From Candidatus Omnitrophota bacterium (GTDB lineage: Bacteria > Omnitrophota > Gorgyraeia > Tantalellales > Tantalellaceae): DNA of 8,651 nt. Of the stretch, positions 1 through 5,987 are shown in pieces. The translations under genes and the position numbers were made by a program. The DNA lies in the NCBI GenBank assembly GCA_023142805.1, contig JAGLIU010000170.1, forward strand, positions 1 to 8,651, given 5' to 3'. Position 1 is the stretch's first letter; every line of letters starts with the position of its first letter. The notes beneath the pieces are model-generated. The model saw nothing but the letters and a program-made list of their open reading frames with translations. It was not told the origin of the DNA and searched no databases.

Positions 1-849
1 ACCTACACGTCCCTTTAAAAGCGCCGCGGCGTGATGCGGGGTTGTTATCCCAAGTCCGGCCGCTTCAACACCAATAAATTTAATGTCCGCGTTGTTGTAG
101 AACGGATAAAAGAGACCCATAGAATTACTCCCTCCTCCCACACACGCGACCAAATATGTAGGATCCCTATGTTCAAGTTTTTTTATCTGCCGGCGTGCTT
201 CGATCCCTATAACAGATTGAAAGTCTCTCACCATCATAGGATAAGGATGAGGTCCCGCCACCGACCCGATAACGTAATGAGTATCTCGTACGTTTGTCAC
301 CCAATCCCTGATGGCTTCATTCATAGCGTCTTTCAGGGTTTTTGATCCACTGGAAACCGGTATCACCCGCGTACCTAAAAGCTTCATTCTGAAAACATTA
401 AGATTTTGTCGTCTTATATCCTCTTCCCCCATATACACATCACACTCAAGGCCAAATAACGCCGCGACGGTAGCTGTCGCCACACCATGTTGCCCCGCGC
501 CGGTTTCGGCAATAAGTCTCTTCTTACCCATACGCACGGCTAAAAGCGCCTGACCTATCGTATTGTTTATCTTATGAGCTCCCGTGTGAAGAAGATCTTC
601 TCTTTTTAGATATATTTTCCCGCCACCGAGTTTTTTAGTAAGCCTTTCCGCGAAGAATAAAGGAGTAACTCTACCCGCATACTCTTTCAAATAGTAATTG
701 AATTCTTTTTTAAACGAACTGGTTCCGCAGATCTCTTTATATGCTTTATCCAGAGCACACACTGCCGGCATCAGCGTCTCGGGGATATATCTTCCCCCGA
801 ATGAACCAAAATATCCTTTTTTATTCGGAACTTTAGGTAATTTTCGCAT
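1..849 (-). CDS. trpB: Tryptophan synthase beta chain, N-terminal 283 codons (cut by the window edge)
   Basis: This is the PLP enzyme that condenses indole with L-serine to give L-tryptophan, normally in an alpha2-beta2 complex with TrpA. The translated start has the family opening GYFGSFGGRYIPETLMPA. The motif HTGAHKIN (residues 88-95) carries the PLP lysine, Lys93. ETGAGQHG (115-122) carries the catalytic Glu115, and GGGSNS (238-243) is the cofactor phosphate loop. The spacing agrees with Salmonella TrpB (Lys87, Glu109) with a constant +6 offset. The family is about 390-400 residues, so roughly the last 110 are outside the window. The ATG at 849 is preceded by AAAGGAG about 10 bases upstream. 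It lies inside the end of trpF (17-base overlap), which suggests translational coupling. The sequence type is TrpB1, the TrpA-dependent form, so trpA probably follows; that gene is not seen. Confidence 0.96.
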   Translation of the reverse strand, partial: MRKLPKVPNKKGYFGSFGGRYIPETLMPAVCALDKAYKEICGTSSFKKEFNYYLKEYAGRVTPLFFAERLTKKLGGGKIYLKREDLLHTGAHKINNTIGQALLAVRMGKKRLIAETGAGQHGVATATVAALFGLECDVYMGEEDIRRQNLNVFRMKLLGTRVIPVSSGSKTLKDAMNEAIRDWVTNVRDTHYVIGSVAGPHPYPMMVRDFQSVIGIEARRQIKKLEHRDPTYLVACVGGGSNSMGLFYPFYNNADIKFIGVEAAGLGITTPHHAAALLKGRVG

Positions 850-1504
850 TTTGTATAAACTCCTTTAATAACTCTACGTCTTTCATCCCTTTTTTTCGTT
901 CTATTCCACTTGAAACATCCACCCCGTAAGGAAGCATAACCTTGATCGCGTCCTGTACATTTCCGGGATTAAGTCCCCCTGCCACAAAAAAAGGTTTCTT
1001 TAACGACACTACTTCTCTCTTTAATACTTCCCAATCAAATATTTCTCCGGTTCCGCCTGAAATATCCGGATTAAATGTATCAAAAACAAAATAATCCGCG
1101 TCTACATAATCCGCGGGCACATACATCCCATGAGAAAGAATTTCATCTTTTACCTTAAAAGCTTTAATGATCTCGATATCTCTACCACGTTCGTCCTTGA
1201 CCATCGCTTTAAGCTCCCTACAATACTCCGGGGACTCTTCTCCCTGAAGCTGAACACAATCTAACCCGCAGTATACCGCGATATCTGATACTTTTTCCTT
1301 GTTTTCATCTTTGAATAACCCGACTTTAACCCCTGATCTAGAAGAATTTACGTCAATATCTTTGATAATATTTTTAACGTTAAGTTTGTCAACACCCCTG
1401 GGAGTGCCTTCTATAAAAACAAATCCGATCAGATCCGCGCCATACGCGCAGGCACTGACCGCGTCATCCGAATTCGTTATCCCGCATATCTTTACTTTAA
1501 CCAT
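833..1504 (-). CDS. trpF: Phosphoribosylanthranilate isomerase
   Basis: TrpF carries out the Amadori rearrangement of N-(5-phosphoribosyl)anthranilate to CdRP, the third step from anthranilate. It is 223 residues, a complete monofunctional (beta-alpha)8 barrel. The N-terminal KICGIT (5-10) contains the catalytic base Cys7. FVFIEGTPRGV (28-38) matches the usual SPRxV segment. The catalytic acid is Asp142 in FDTFNPDISGGTG, and phosphate-binding loops are visible at GGTG (150-153), AGGLNPGNV (175-183) and SSGIE (198-202). The start has a GGCGG-type ribosome site a few bases upstream. The gene follows trpC after 70 bases that contain a stem-loop, and its last 17 bases overlap trpB. It is separate from trpC, unlike the TrpC-TrpF fusion of enterobacteria. 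Confidence 0.96.
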   Translation of the reverse strand: MVKVKICGITNSDDAVSACAYGADLIGFVFIEGTPRGVDKLNVKNIIKDIDVNSSRSGVKVGLFKDENKEKVSDIAVYCGLDCVQLQGEESPEYCRELKAMVKDERGRDIEIIKAFKVKDEILSHGMYVPADYVDADYFVFDTFNPDISGGTGEIFDWEVLKREVVSLKKPFFVAGGLNPGNVQDAIKVMLPYGVDVSSGIERKKGMKDVELLKEFIQNAKIT

Positions 1505-1523
1505 TCTTTCCGCCTTTTAAACC

Positions 1524-1540
1524 GTGGGAACATATCCCAC
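1524..1540 (-). other. Perfect 6-bp stem-loop in the trpC-trpF gap
   Basis: GTGGGA at 1524-1529 and TCCCAC at 1535-1540 are perfect inverted repeats around a 5-base loop. The stem lies about 20 bases upstream of the trpF ATG, just before the ribosome site. No T-run follows on the transcribed strand, so it is not a standard intrinsic terminator. A second, competing pairing (CGTGG with CCACG, overlapping the same bases) is possible. It could influence RNA stability or trpF translation, or it may mean nothing. Confidence 0.35.
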
Positions 1541-1574
1541 ACCACGTTAAACTTGCCTCTTAATTTCTATGTTT

Positions 1575-2351
1575 CTACTCTTGGATCAATTCCCGAACTT
1601 TTTCCCCTATATTCTTAGCGCGCATAAACGTCTCACCTATCAAAACAGCGTTAACACCCAGACTTTTCAAAAACATTATCTGCTCATACGTCCGGATCCC
1701 GCTTTCAGAAACAATGATCTTGTGTTCCGGTATCAGATGCAAAAGCCTTTGTGTAACGGAAATATCAACTTCAAAACTGGTCAAATTCCTGTTATTAATA
1801 CCGATTATCGCCGCGGGTGAACTTAAAGCTTTTTCGACTTCTTCTTCATTATGTGTCTCAACCAAAACATCCATCCTTAGACTTTTAGCTATACTATAGT
1901 ATCTGTTCAATTCATCCCGCGTAAGTATATTCGCTATCAAAAGTATCGCGTCCGCGCCGCATGCCGCGGATTCATAAACCTGATATTCATCAATAATAAA
2001 ATCTTTTCTTAACAACGGAAGCGTAATTCGTTCTTTAAGCATTTTAAGATATTCAATTTTACCGTCAAAAAATCTTTCATCGGTCAATACGCTTATAGCA
2101 CTTGTACCCGCGGCATAATATGTAAGCGCTATTTGCAAAGGATCAAAATTCGCGCGTATAACGCCCTGTGACGGAGAACTTTTCTTTATCTCCGCTATCA
2201 GGTTAATATGACCCTTACGTGATATATTTTTTTTAAACGTACTGTTTATATACAACGCTTCCGCTTTTTCTTTCATTTCACTGAAAGAAATTTTTTTCTG
2301 CAATTTTTCGACTTCTCTTTTTTTTGCCTCGATAATTTTAGACAGTATCAT
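1575..2351 (-). CDS. trpC: Indole-3-glycerol phosphate synthase
   Basis: TrpC decarboxylates and cyclises CdRP to indole-3-glycerol phosphate, the fourth step from anthranilate. It is 258 residues, the normal length for a monofunctional enzyme. The N-terminal helical extension is followed by IAEIKKSSPS (52-61) with Glu54 and Lys56. LRKDFI (114-119) carries Lys116, and Glu165 lies in VETHNEEE. GINNRNL (184-190) carries Asn186, SESGI is at 215-219, and the final GE (239-240) lies in the phosphate site. These match the catalytic set known from Sulfolobus IGPS (Glu51, Lys53, Lys110, Glu159, Asn180). The start is supported by GAGG six bases upstream of the ATG. It sits 74 bases after trpD and 70 before trpF. 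No anomaly was seen. Confidence 0.97.
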   Translation of the reverse strand: MILSKIIEAKKREVEKLQKKISFSEMKEKAEALYINSTFKKNISRKGHINLIAEIKKSSPSQGVIRANFDPLQIALTYYAAGTSAISVLTDERFFDGKIEYLKMLKERITLPLLRKDFIIDEYQVYESAACGADAILLIANILTRDELNRYYSIAKSLRMDVLVETHNEEEVEKALSSPAAIIGINNRNLTSFEVDISVTQRLLHLIPEHKIIVSESGIRTYEQIMFLKSLGVNAVLIGETFMRAKNIGEKVRELIQE

Positions 2352-2425
2352 CTATTTCCTCGTTAGTCCTCAAACAGTACAAGCTTTCTGTTTCAATAAA
2401 ACATATTACCCATACCCTTTGGTCT

Positions 2426-3445
2426 TCATTTCCCGGTTATTTTTATCAATTCGTTCAATTTAGCTAATGCCGCGCCTGAATCTATTGACCTTATCGCCAT
2501 TTTAACCCCCTGTTTCAGGCTCTTTACCTTATCAGCTGCCATTAACGCGAGTGCCGCGTTCATTAAAACTATATCTCTTTTAGAACCTTTTTCTCCGGAC
2601 AATATTCTTTTTACTATGTTAGCGTTTTGCGCTACCGTACCACCCTTTATACCCTCAAGAATAGATCTTTTCATACCAAAGTCACCGGGCTTTAAGAAAT
2701 ATGTTCTTATCTTTCCATTTTTCAATTCACTCACACGTGTTACCCCTGTTATAGTCACTTCATCCAAGGGCCCCGCCCCGTGTACCACATAAGCGCGTTT
2801 TGAACCCAGTTTTTTAAGTACTTTAGCGATAACTTCCGTTAGTTTTTTATCATAAACACCAATAACCTGACATCGGGCCCCCGCGGGATTACATAAGGGT
2901 CCCAGAATATTGAAAACCGTGCGTATACCAATTTCCCGTCTTGGCGGTGAGGCGTAACGCATTGCTCCATGAAACCGCGGAGCGAATAAAAAACCTATGT
3001 TAACTTTATCTATACATTTCGCGACAGTTCTGATCGACACATCCAGTTTTACTCCCAATTTTTCCAATACATCCGCGCTACCGCAACTACTTGATATCGC
3101 TCTATTTCCATGTTTAGCGACTTTCACTCCGCACCCCGCGAGAACAAAGGCTGAAATCGTAGAGATATTAAAAGCTTTAGTTCCCGTGCCACCGGTCCCG
3201 CATGTATCCAGGATACTCGAAGACTTTGTTTTGGTCTTGATCTTCGCCGCCTTTTTTCTCATAACCTTAGCGGCACCCGTTATCTCATCTACCGTTTCTC
3301 CTTTTACGCGAAGAGCTGTAATAAAAGCTCCTATCTGGGCGGGCGTAGTTTTCCCACTCATGATCTCACTAAAAACATCCCGCGTTTGTTTTTCTGTAAG
3401 GTCTTCGCCGTCTACAACTTTTTTTATCGCTTCTTTTATCTTCAT
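2426..3445 (-). CDS. trpD: Anthranilate phosphoribosyltransferase
   Basis: TrpD transfers the phosphoribosyl group of PRPP to anthranilate. It is 339 residues and full length, with the small N-terminal helical domain followed by the phosphoribosyltransferase core. Motifs in order are DTCGTGGTG (80-88, the PRPP diphosphate loop), KHGNR (111-115), SCGSADVLE (120-128), PPRREIGIRT (167-176) with the anthranilate-site arginine Arg169, and Asp228-Glu229 for metal binding. The position normally filled by Asp in GTGGD is Thr87 here. There is no N-terminal glutamine amidotransferase fusion; TrpG is a separate gene. The ATG is supported by GAGGT seven bases upstream. The gene is separated from trpG by 383 bases of repeats and has its own candidate promoter at 3477-3506, so trpDCFB may be transcribed partly on its own. 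Confidence 0.96.
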   Translation of the reverse strand: MKIKEAIKKVVDGEDLTEKQTRDVFSEIMSGKTTPAQIGAFITALRVKGETVDEITGAAKVMRKKAAKIKTKTKSSSILDTCGTGGTGTKAFNISTISAFVLAGCGVKVAKHGNRAISSSCGSADVLEKLGVKLDVSIRTVAKCIDKVNIGFLFAPRFHGAMRYASPPRREIGIRTVFNILGPLCNPAGARCQVIGVYDKKLTEVIAKVLKKLGSKRAYVVHGAGPLDEVTITGVTRVSELKNGKIRTYFLKPGDFGMKRSILEGIKGGTVAQNANIVKRILSGEKGSKRDIVLMNAALALMAADKVKSLKQGVKMAIRSIDSGAALAKLNELIKITGK

Positions 3446-3476
3446 ATTACAACCTCATATTTTAAACCTGACCCGC

Positions 3477-3506
3477 TTTACAAAAAATCACCAAGTTTTA
3501 TGTCAA
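3477..3506 (-). promoter_or_regulatory. Candidate sigma-70 type promoter for trpD
   Basis: The minus strand has a perfect -35 hexamer TTGACA at 3501-3506 and, after an 18-base spacer, TGTAAA at 3477-3482, which matches four of six -10 positions. Initiation would fall some 25 bases upstream of the trpD ATG and just downstream of the repeat block. The match is by eye; AT-rich intergenic DNA can give this by chance. Confidence 0.4.
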
Positions 3507-3534
3507 GTAAAGAGTAAAAGAGTCAGAGAGTCAC

Positions 3535-3614
3535 AAGTATTCCAGATTCCTCGACTCCGTTCCTCGCTACCACTCGTCACTTCACTCGGAATGACAGTAC
3601 AGTATTGAGAGCCT
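3535..3614 (-). repeat. Interspersed element, copy A2 (direct repeat of 3742-3816)
   Basis: Bases 3535-3598 match 3742-3805 with 6 mismatches in 64; the 55-base core starting at 3544 has only 4. The right flank also matches (ATTGAGAGCCT against GTTGAGAGCCT), but this copy has an extra 5-bp tandem ACAGT at 3599-3603. On the minus strand the element contains GTCATTCCGAG near one end and GAGGAATCT at the other, so ATTCC and GGAAT can pair. GAGCG/GAGG-type units recur inside it. I recall such sequences as intergenic repeats scattered through many bacterial genomes. No coding capacity is supported. Confidence 0.85.
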
Positions 3615-3644
3615 TCCTATTCTTTTGCCTCTGGCCTTCTTACT

Positions 3645-3672
3645 TTCGGCCCTTAGCCTTTAGCCCCTAGCC
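3645..3672 (-). repeat. 7-bp tandem repeat, four degenerate units
   Basis: On the minus strand, successive heptamers are GGCTAGG, GGCTAAA, GGCTAAG and GGCCGAA, in exact 7-base register. The unit is GGCTARR with drift at the last copy. The flanking pyrimidine-rich stretch (3613-3644) hints at further decayed units. It lies between the fold-back element and copy A2. A length-variable microsatellite is the simplest reading. Confidence 0.7.
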
Positions 3673-3683
3673 TTTTCACTTCC

Positions 3684-3741
3684 TTGTCATCTCGACCGAC
3701 TTCTGCGAAGCTTTAGCGAAACAGAGGAGTGGAGAGATCTT
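3684..3741 (-). repeat. Fold-back intergenic element B
   Basis: This is a second element type, distinct from A. On the plus strand it opens with TTGTCATCTCGACC and ends with GGAGAGATCTT. The transcribed strand can form a long imperfect hairpin: ATCTC pairs with GAGAT at the outside, then CC with GG, ACT with AGT and CTG with CAG, with a small GCT/AGC stem inside. It abuts copy A1 directly. The palindromic, terminally symmetrical form resembles REP or miniature-element families, but no transposase or target duplication is visible. Confidence 0.6.
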
Positions 3742-3816
3742 AAGTACTTCAGATTCCTCGACTCCGTTCCTCGTTACCGCTCGTCACTCCGCTCGGAATG
3801 ACAGTGTTGAGAGCCT
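3742..3816 (-). repeat. Interspersed element, copy A1
   Basis: This is the other copy of the element at 3535-3614, in the same orientation and 207 bases away. It begins 12 bases beyond the trpG stop codon. Its minus-strand left edge reads AGGCTCTCAAC and its right edge GAAGTACTT. Recombination between the two copies would delete 207 bases, including element B and the heptamer array, leaving one copy and all genes intact. Confidence 0.85.
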
Positions 3817-3828
3817 CCGGCTAATCAA
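3807..3828 (-). other. Stem-loop directly after the trpG stop
   Basis: On the transcribed strand TTGA pairs with TCAA and AGCC pairs with GGCT around a GGA loop, with a small internal bulge. It begins at the base after the trpG stop codon and overlaps the edge of element A1. No U-run follows, so a rho-independent terminator is not supported. It could block 3' exonucleases and stabilise a trpEG transcript. Confidence 0.3.
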
Positions 3829-4398
3829 CTACGACTTTATAGCTATAAAATTACCCAGCAGTTTCTTCCCCTCTTCCGTCAATATGGATTCGGGATGAAA
3901 CTGAACTCCACATATGGGTTTCTCCTTATGTCTGACGCCCATTATTTCTCCCTCTTTTGTCCAAGCAGTCATCTCGAGCGGATCCTTTAAGCTTTCCGGA
4001 TCAATAATAAGCGAATGATATCTCGTAGCCGTGAACGGAGACGGAATACTCTTAAAGACACCCTCTCCATTATGATAAATGGAACTGACTTTACCATGCA
4101 TGATCCTTTCACTTCTTACAACCTTTGATCCATAAACCTCCGCTATACATTGATGCCCTAAACACACCCCCAATATCGGAACTTCATCCTCAAATTCACG
4201 TATAACATCTTTTGATATACCCGCGTCATCCGGACGACCGGGCCCCGGCGATATAACTATTCTTTCCGGCTTGATCGCTTTGATCTCATCTAAGGTTATT
4301 TTATCATTCCGATAAACCTCGAGACTTTCGCCCAGTTCCCCCAGATACTGAACAAGATTATATGTAAAAGAATCGTAATTATCAATGATCAGGATCAT
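3829..4398 (-). CDS. trpG: Anthranilate synthase glutamine amidotransferase subunit
   Basis: TrpG is the class I glutaminase that delivers ammonia to TrpE. It is 189 residues, the usual length for a stand-alone subunit. Visible motifs are DNYDSFTYNLVQYL (6-19), the oxyanion strand SPGPGRP (50-56), the nucleophile elbow GVCLGHQ (77-83) with Cys79, IMHGK (99-103), YHSL (127-130) and FHPES (167-171), giving a Cys79-His168-Glu170 triad. The start ATG overlaps the trpE stop by four bases (ATGA). A GGAGGAAGGG ribosome site lies inside the end of trpE, so the two subunits are likely made in equal amounts. No second copy is in view, so it might also serve p-aminobenzoate synthesis, as PabA/TrpG proteins do in some bacteria; that is inference. 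The stop is followed at once by a stem-loop and repeat elements. Confidence 0.96.
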   Translation of the reverse strand: MILIIDNYDSFTYNLVQYLGELGESLEVYRNDKITLDEIKAIKPERIVISPGPGRPDDAGISKDVIREFEDEVPILGVCLGHQCIAEVYGSKVVRSERIMHGKVSSIYHNGEGVFKSIPSPFTATRYHSLIIDPESLKDPLEMTAWTKEGEIMGVRHKEKPICGVQFHPESILTEEGKKLLGNFIAIKS

Positions 4399-5870
4399 TC
4401 CAACCCTTCCTCCGCGGCCTCAATAGCCTTTTTCATCGCCATAGCTTTATTAACAGTCTCCTGATATTCTCTCTCCGGGTCTGAATCCAGCACAATACCC
4501 GCTCCCGCTTGTATATACGCGTCCTTTTCTTTCATCACAATAGTCCTTATCGTAATACACATATCGAGATTCCCCGAAAACCCTATATACCCCACACACC
4601 CGGCATAAGGCCCCCGCCGCACGGGCTCGAGCTCGTCTATAAGTTCCATCGCCCTTACTTTAGGAGCACCGGTGACCGTTCCAGCCGGGAAAGTCGCTCG
4701 GATAAGATCATATATATCTTTTTCTTTACTCAGCCTACCCTCAACATCACTTACCATGTGCATAACATGAGAATATCTCTCTATCCGCATAATTTCTTTA
4801 GCTTTCACACTGGCATAGTCGCAAACTCTTCCTATGTCGTTACGTCCAAGATCGACCAACATTATATGCTCCGCTATTTCTTTAGGATCCGCCAAAAGTT
4901 CTTTTTCTAAAACCTTATCTTCTTCTTCCGTCTTTCCCCTCGGACGCGTACCCGCTATAGGACAGACTTCAACAAGTCCATCCTCACATCTTACCAGTAT
5001 CTCAGGGGAAGATCCTATCAATTTGTAATCTCCGAATTTAAGATAATACATATACGGCGACGGATTAATAGACCTAAGTTTTCTATATATGGAGAAAGCG
5101 TCCGCGTCCGTATGCTTTTTGAACCTCTGAGACAAAACAAGCTGAATAATATTCCCCGCTTTGATATATTCTTTCGTTTTCTCGACTGCCTCGCAAAAAT
5201 CCTTTTTGGAAAAATTCGATTCTATCTCTTTCGACCCGGCGAAACATTCATTTTTTTTAGGTTTATCCAAAGGAGTTTTCAGTTTCTTCTTTATCGCGTC
5301 TATTTTTACACACGCGTTGTCATAAGCGTCTTCCGGAGAATTTTCAATGATCGCGTTAGAAACAATCTTTATTTTATGATCCACGTGATCAAAAATAAGA
5401 ATGGTATCCGTCAAAATAAGATGCATGTCAGGAATGACATGCTCTTCGGGATTATTATCCGGCAGATCTTCAAAAAATCGCACCGTATCATAACCGATGT
5501 ACCCTACCAAACCTCCGCAAAACCTCGGCAAAGATTCATTCCCGACAAATTTAAACCTGCTCATTATGGTTTTTACTTCTTCAATGGGATCCTTTTTAAA
5601 TTCGTACTCTTCGGTCTTTCCATTGCGCTCTACTTTGATCTTTTTCCCTTTACTCTTTATAACAAGAGAAGGGCTGCTTCCCAAGAATGAATAACGTCCC
5701 AGATTTTCACCCTGTTCCACTGACTCTAACAAATATGAAAACTCTCCGCCACATATTTTCAGGAAAGCCGAAAGCGGTGTATCAAAATCCGCTAACATCT
5801 CCCCGTAGACAGGGACAACATTACCCTTCCGGGATAATTCTACAAATTTTTCTTTACTTGGATAATACAT
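4395..5870 (-). CDS. trpE: Anthranilate synthase component I
   Basis: TrpE converts chorismate to anthranilate using ammonia from TrpG. It is 491 residues, typical for the family. The N-terminal YPSKEKFVELSRKGNVVPVY is the standard opening and supports the ATG at 5870. LLES (47-50) is the known tryptophan feedback-binding motif, so allosteric inhibition is expected. The chorismate-binding domain shows PIAGTRPRG (304-312), LVDLGRND (338-345), His368, GTVTGAPK (397-404) and the C-terminal AGAGIVLDSDPEREYQE with its metal-binding glutamates. LLES together with the adjacent trpG and trpD favours TrpE over PabB. No Shine-Dalgarno sequence is visible upstream; the preceding 20 bases are almost all A/T. 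A short ORF ending 9 bases before the ATG could supply ribosomes. The gene's last four bases overlap trpG. Confidence 0.97.
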   Translation of the reverse strand: MYYPSKEKFVELSRKGNVVPVYGEMLADFDTPLSAFLKICGGEFSYLLESVEQGENLGRYSFLGSSPSLVIKSKGKKIKVERNGKTEEYEFKKDPIEEVKTIMSRFKFVGNESLPRFCGGLVGYIGYDTVRFFEDLPDNNPEEHVIPDMHLILTDTILIFDHVDHKIKIVSNAIIENSPEDAYDNACVKIDAIKKKLKTPLDKPKKNECFAGSKEIESNFSKKDFCEAVEKTKEYIKAGNIIQLVLSQRFKKHTDADAFSIYRKLRSINPSPYMYYLKFGDYKLIGSSPEILVRCEDGLVEVCPIAGTRPRGKTEEEDKVLEKELLADPKEIAEHIMLVDLGRNDIGRVCDYASVKAKEIMRIERYSHVMHMVSDVEGRLSKEKDIYDLIRATFPAGTVTGAPKVRAMELIDELEPVRRGPYAGCVGYIGFSGNLDMCITIRTIVMKEKDAYIQAGAGIVLDSDPEREYQETVNKAMAMKKAIEAAEEGLE

Positions 5871-5987
5871 AATAAAAATTTAAAAGTTAAAACGTGAAAT
5901 TGAGGAACATCCAAACCCCACTCTTCTTTTTTTAACCGCGTCTTTATACTCTTTGTTCCACTCCCTCATTGTGTTCTTTCTTCACTT
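5871..5987 (-). promoter_or_regulatory. hisI-trpE intergenic leader with nested inverted repeats
   Basis: The 117 bases between hisI and trpE can fold on the transcribed strand. GTGAA (5981-5985) pairs with TTCAC (5894-5898), and inside it GGAAC (5955-5959) pairs with GTTCC (5904-5908). A T-rich stretch follows up to the trpE ATG. The stems are short and the loop is large, so stability is doubtful. A weak promoter-like pair, TTGGAT and TTTAAC with a 17-base spacer, would start transcription about ten bases before trpE. The region could hold the trp control signal, but no known riboswitch or T-box fits convincingly. Confidence 0.3.
5880..5969 (-). CDS. Possible 29-codon leader ORF upstream of trpE
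   Basis: An ATG at 5969 opens 29 codons ending in TAA at 5880, nine bases before the trpE ATG. The predicted peptide begins MREWNKEYKDAVKK, with a single Trp at codon 4, then becomes basic and ends RFNF. It has no tandem Trp codons, unlike classical trp leader peptides. Upstream there is only a weak purine stretch (GAAGAAAG) as a ribosome site. Its position is suggestive because trpE itself has no Shine-Dalgarno sequence and could be reached by reinitiation. I do not recognise the peptide, and a chance ORF in intergenic DNA is at least as likely. Confidence 0.2.
   Translation of the reverse strand: MREWNKEYKDAVKKRRVGFGCSSISRFNF

Noticed and set aside
2372..2393. AAACAG...CTGTTT inverted repeat in the trpD-trpC gap as a terminator
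   Set aside because: It has a 6-bp AT-rich stem with a 10-base loop and no following U-run, in the middle of an operon; chance is likely.
2997..3608. Plus-strand open frame of 203 codons
   Set aside because: It lies antisense to trpD and runs into the repeat block. The composition shows no family motif, and the minus-strand gene explains the region.
3535..3816. CRISPR array
   Set aside because: There are only two copies of an approximately 75-80 bp element, 207 bases apart, with mismatches and no regular spacers.
5112..5690. Plus-strand open frame of 192 codons
   Set aside because: It is wholly antisense to the trpE coding sequence and is a shadow of it.
4395..5870. Aminodeoxychorismate synthase PabB rather than TrpE
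   Set aside because: The LLES tryptophan-binding motif and the trpG-trpD context favour anthranilate synthase.
5951..5966. T-box-like sequence (AGGGAGTGGAAC) upstream of trpE, with GTTCC able to pair downstream
   Set aside because: The consensus AGGGTGGNACCGCG is not really matched. There is no room for a Stem I between hisI and trpE, and no compact terminator follows.
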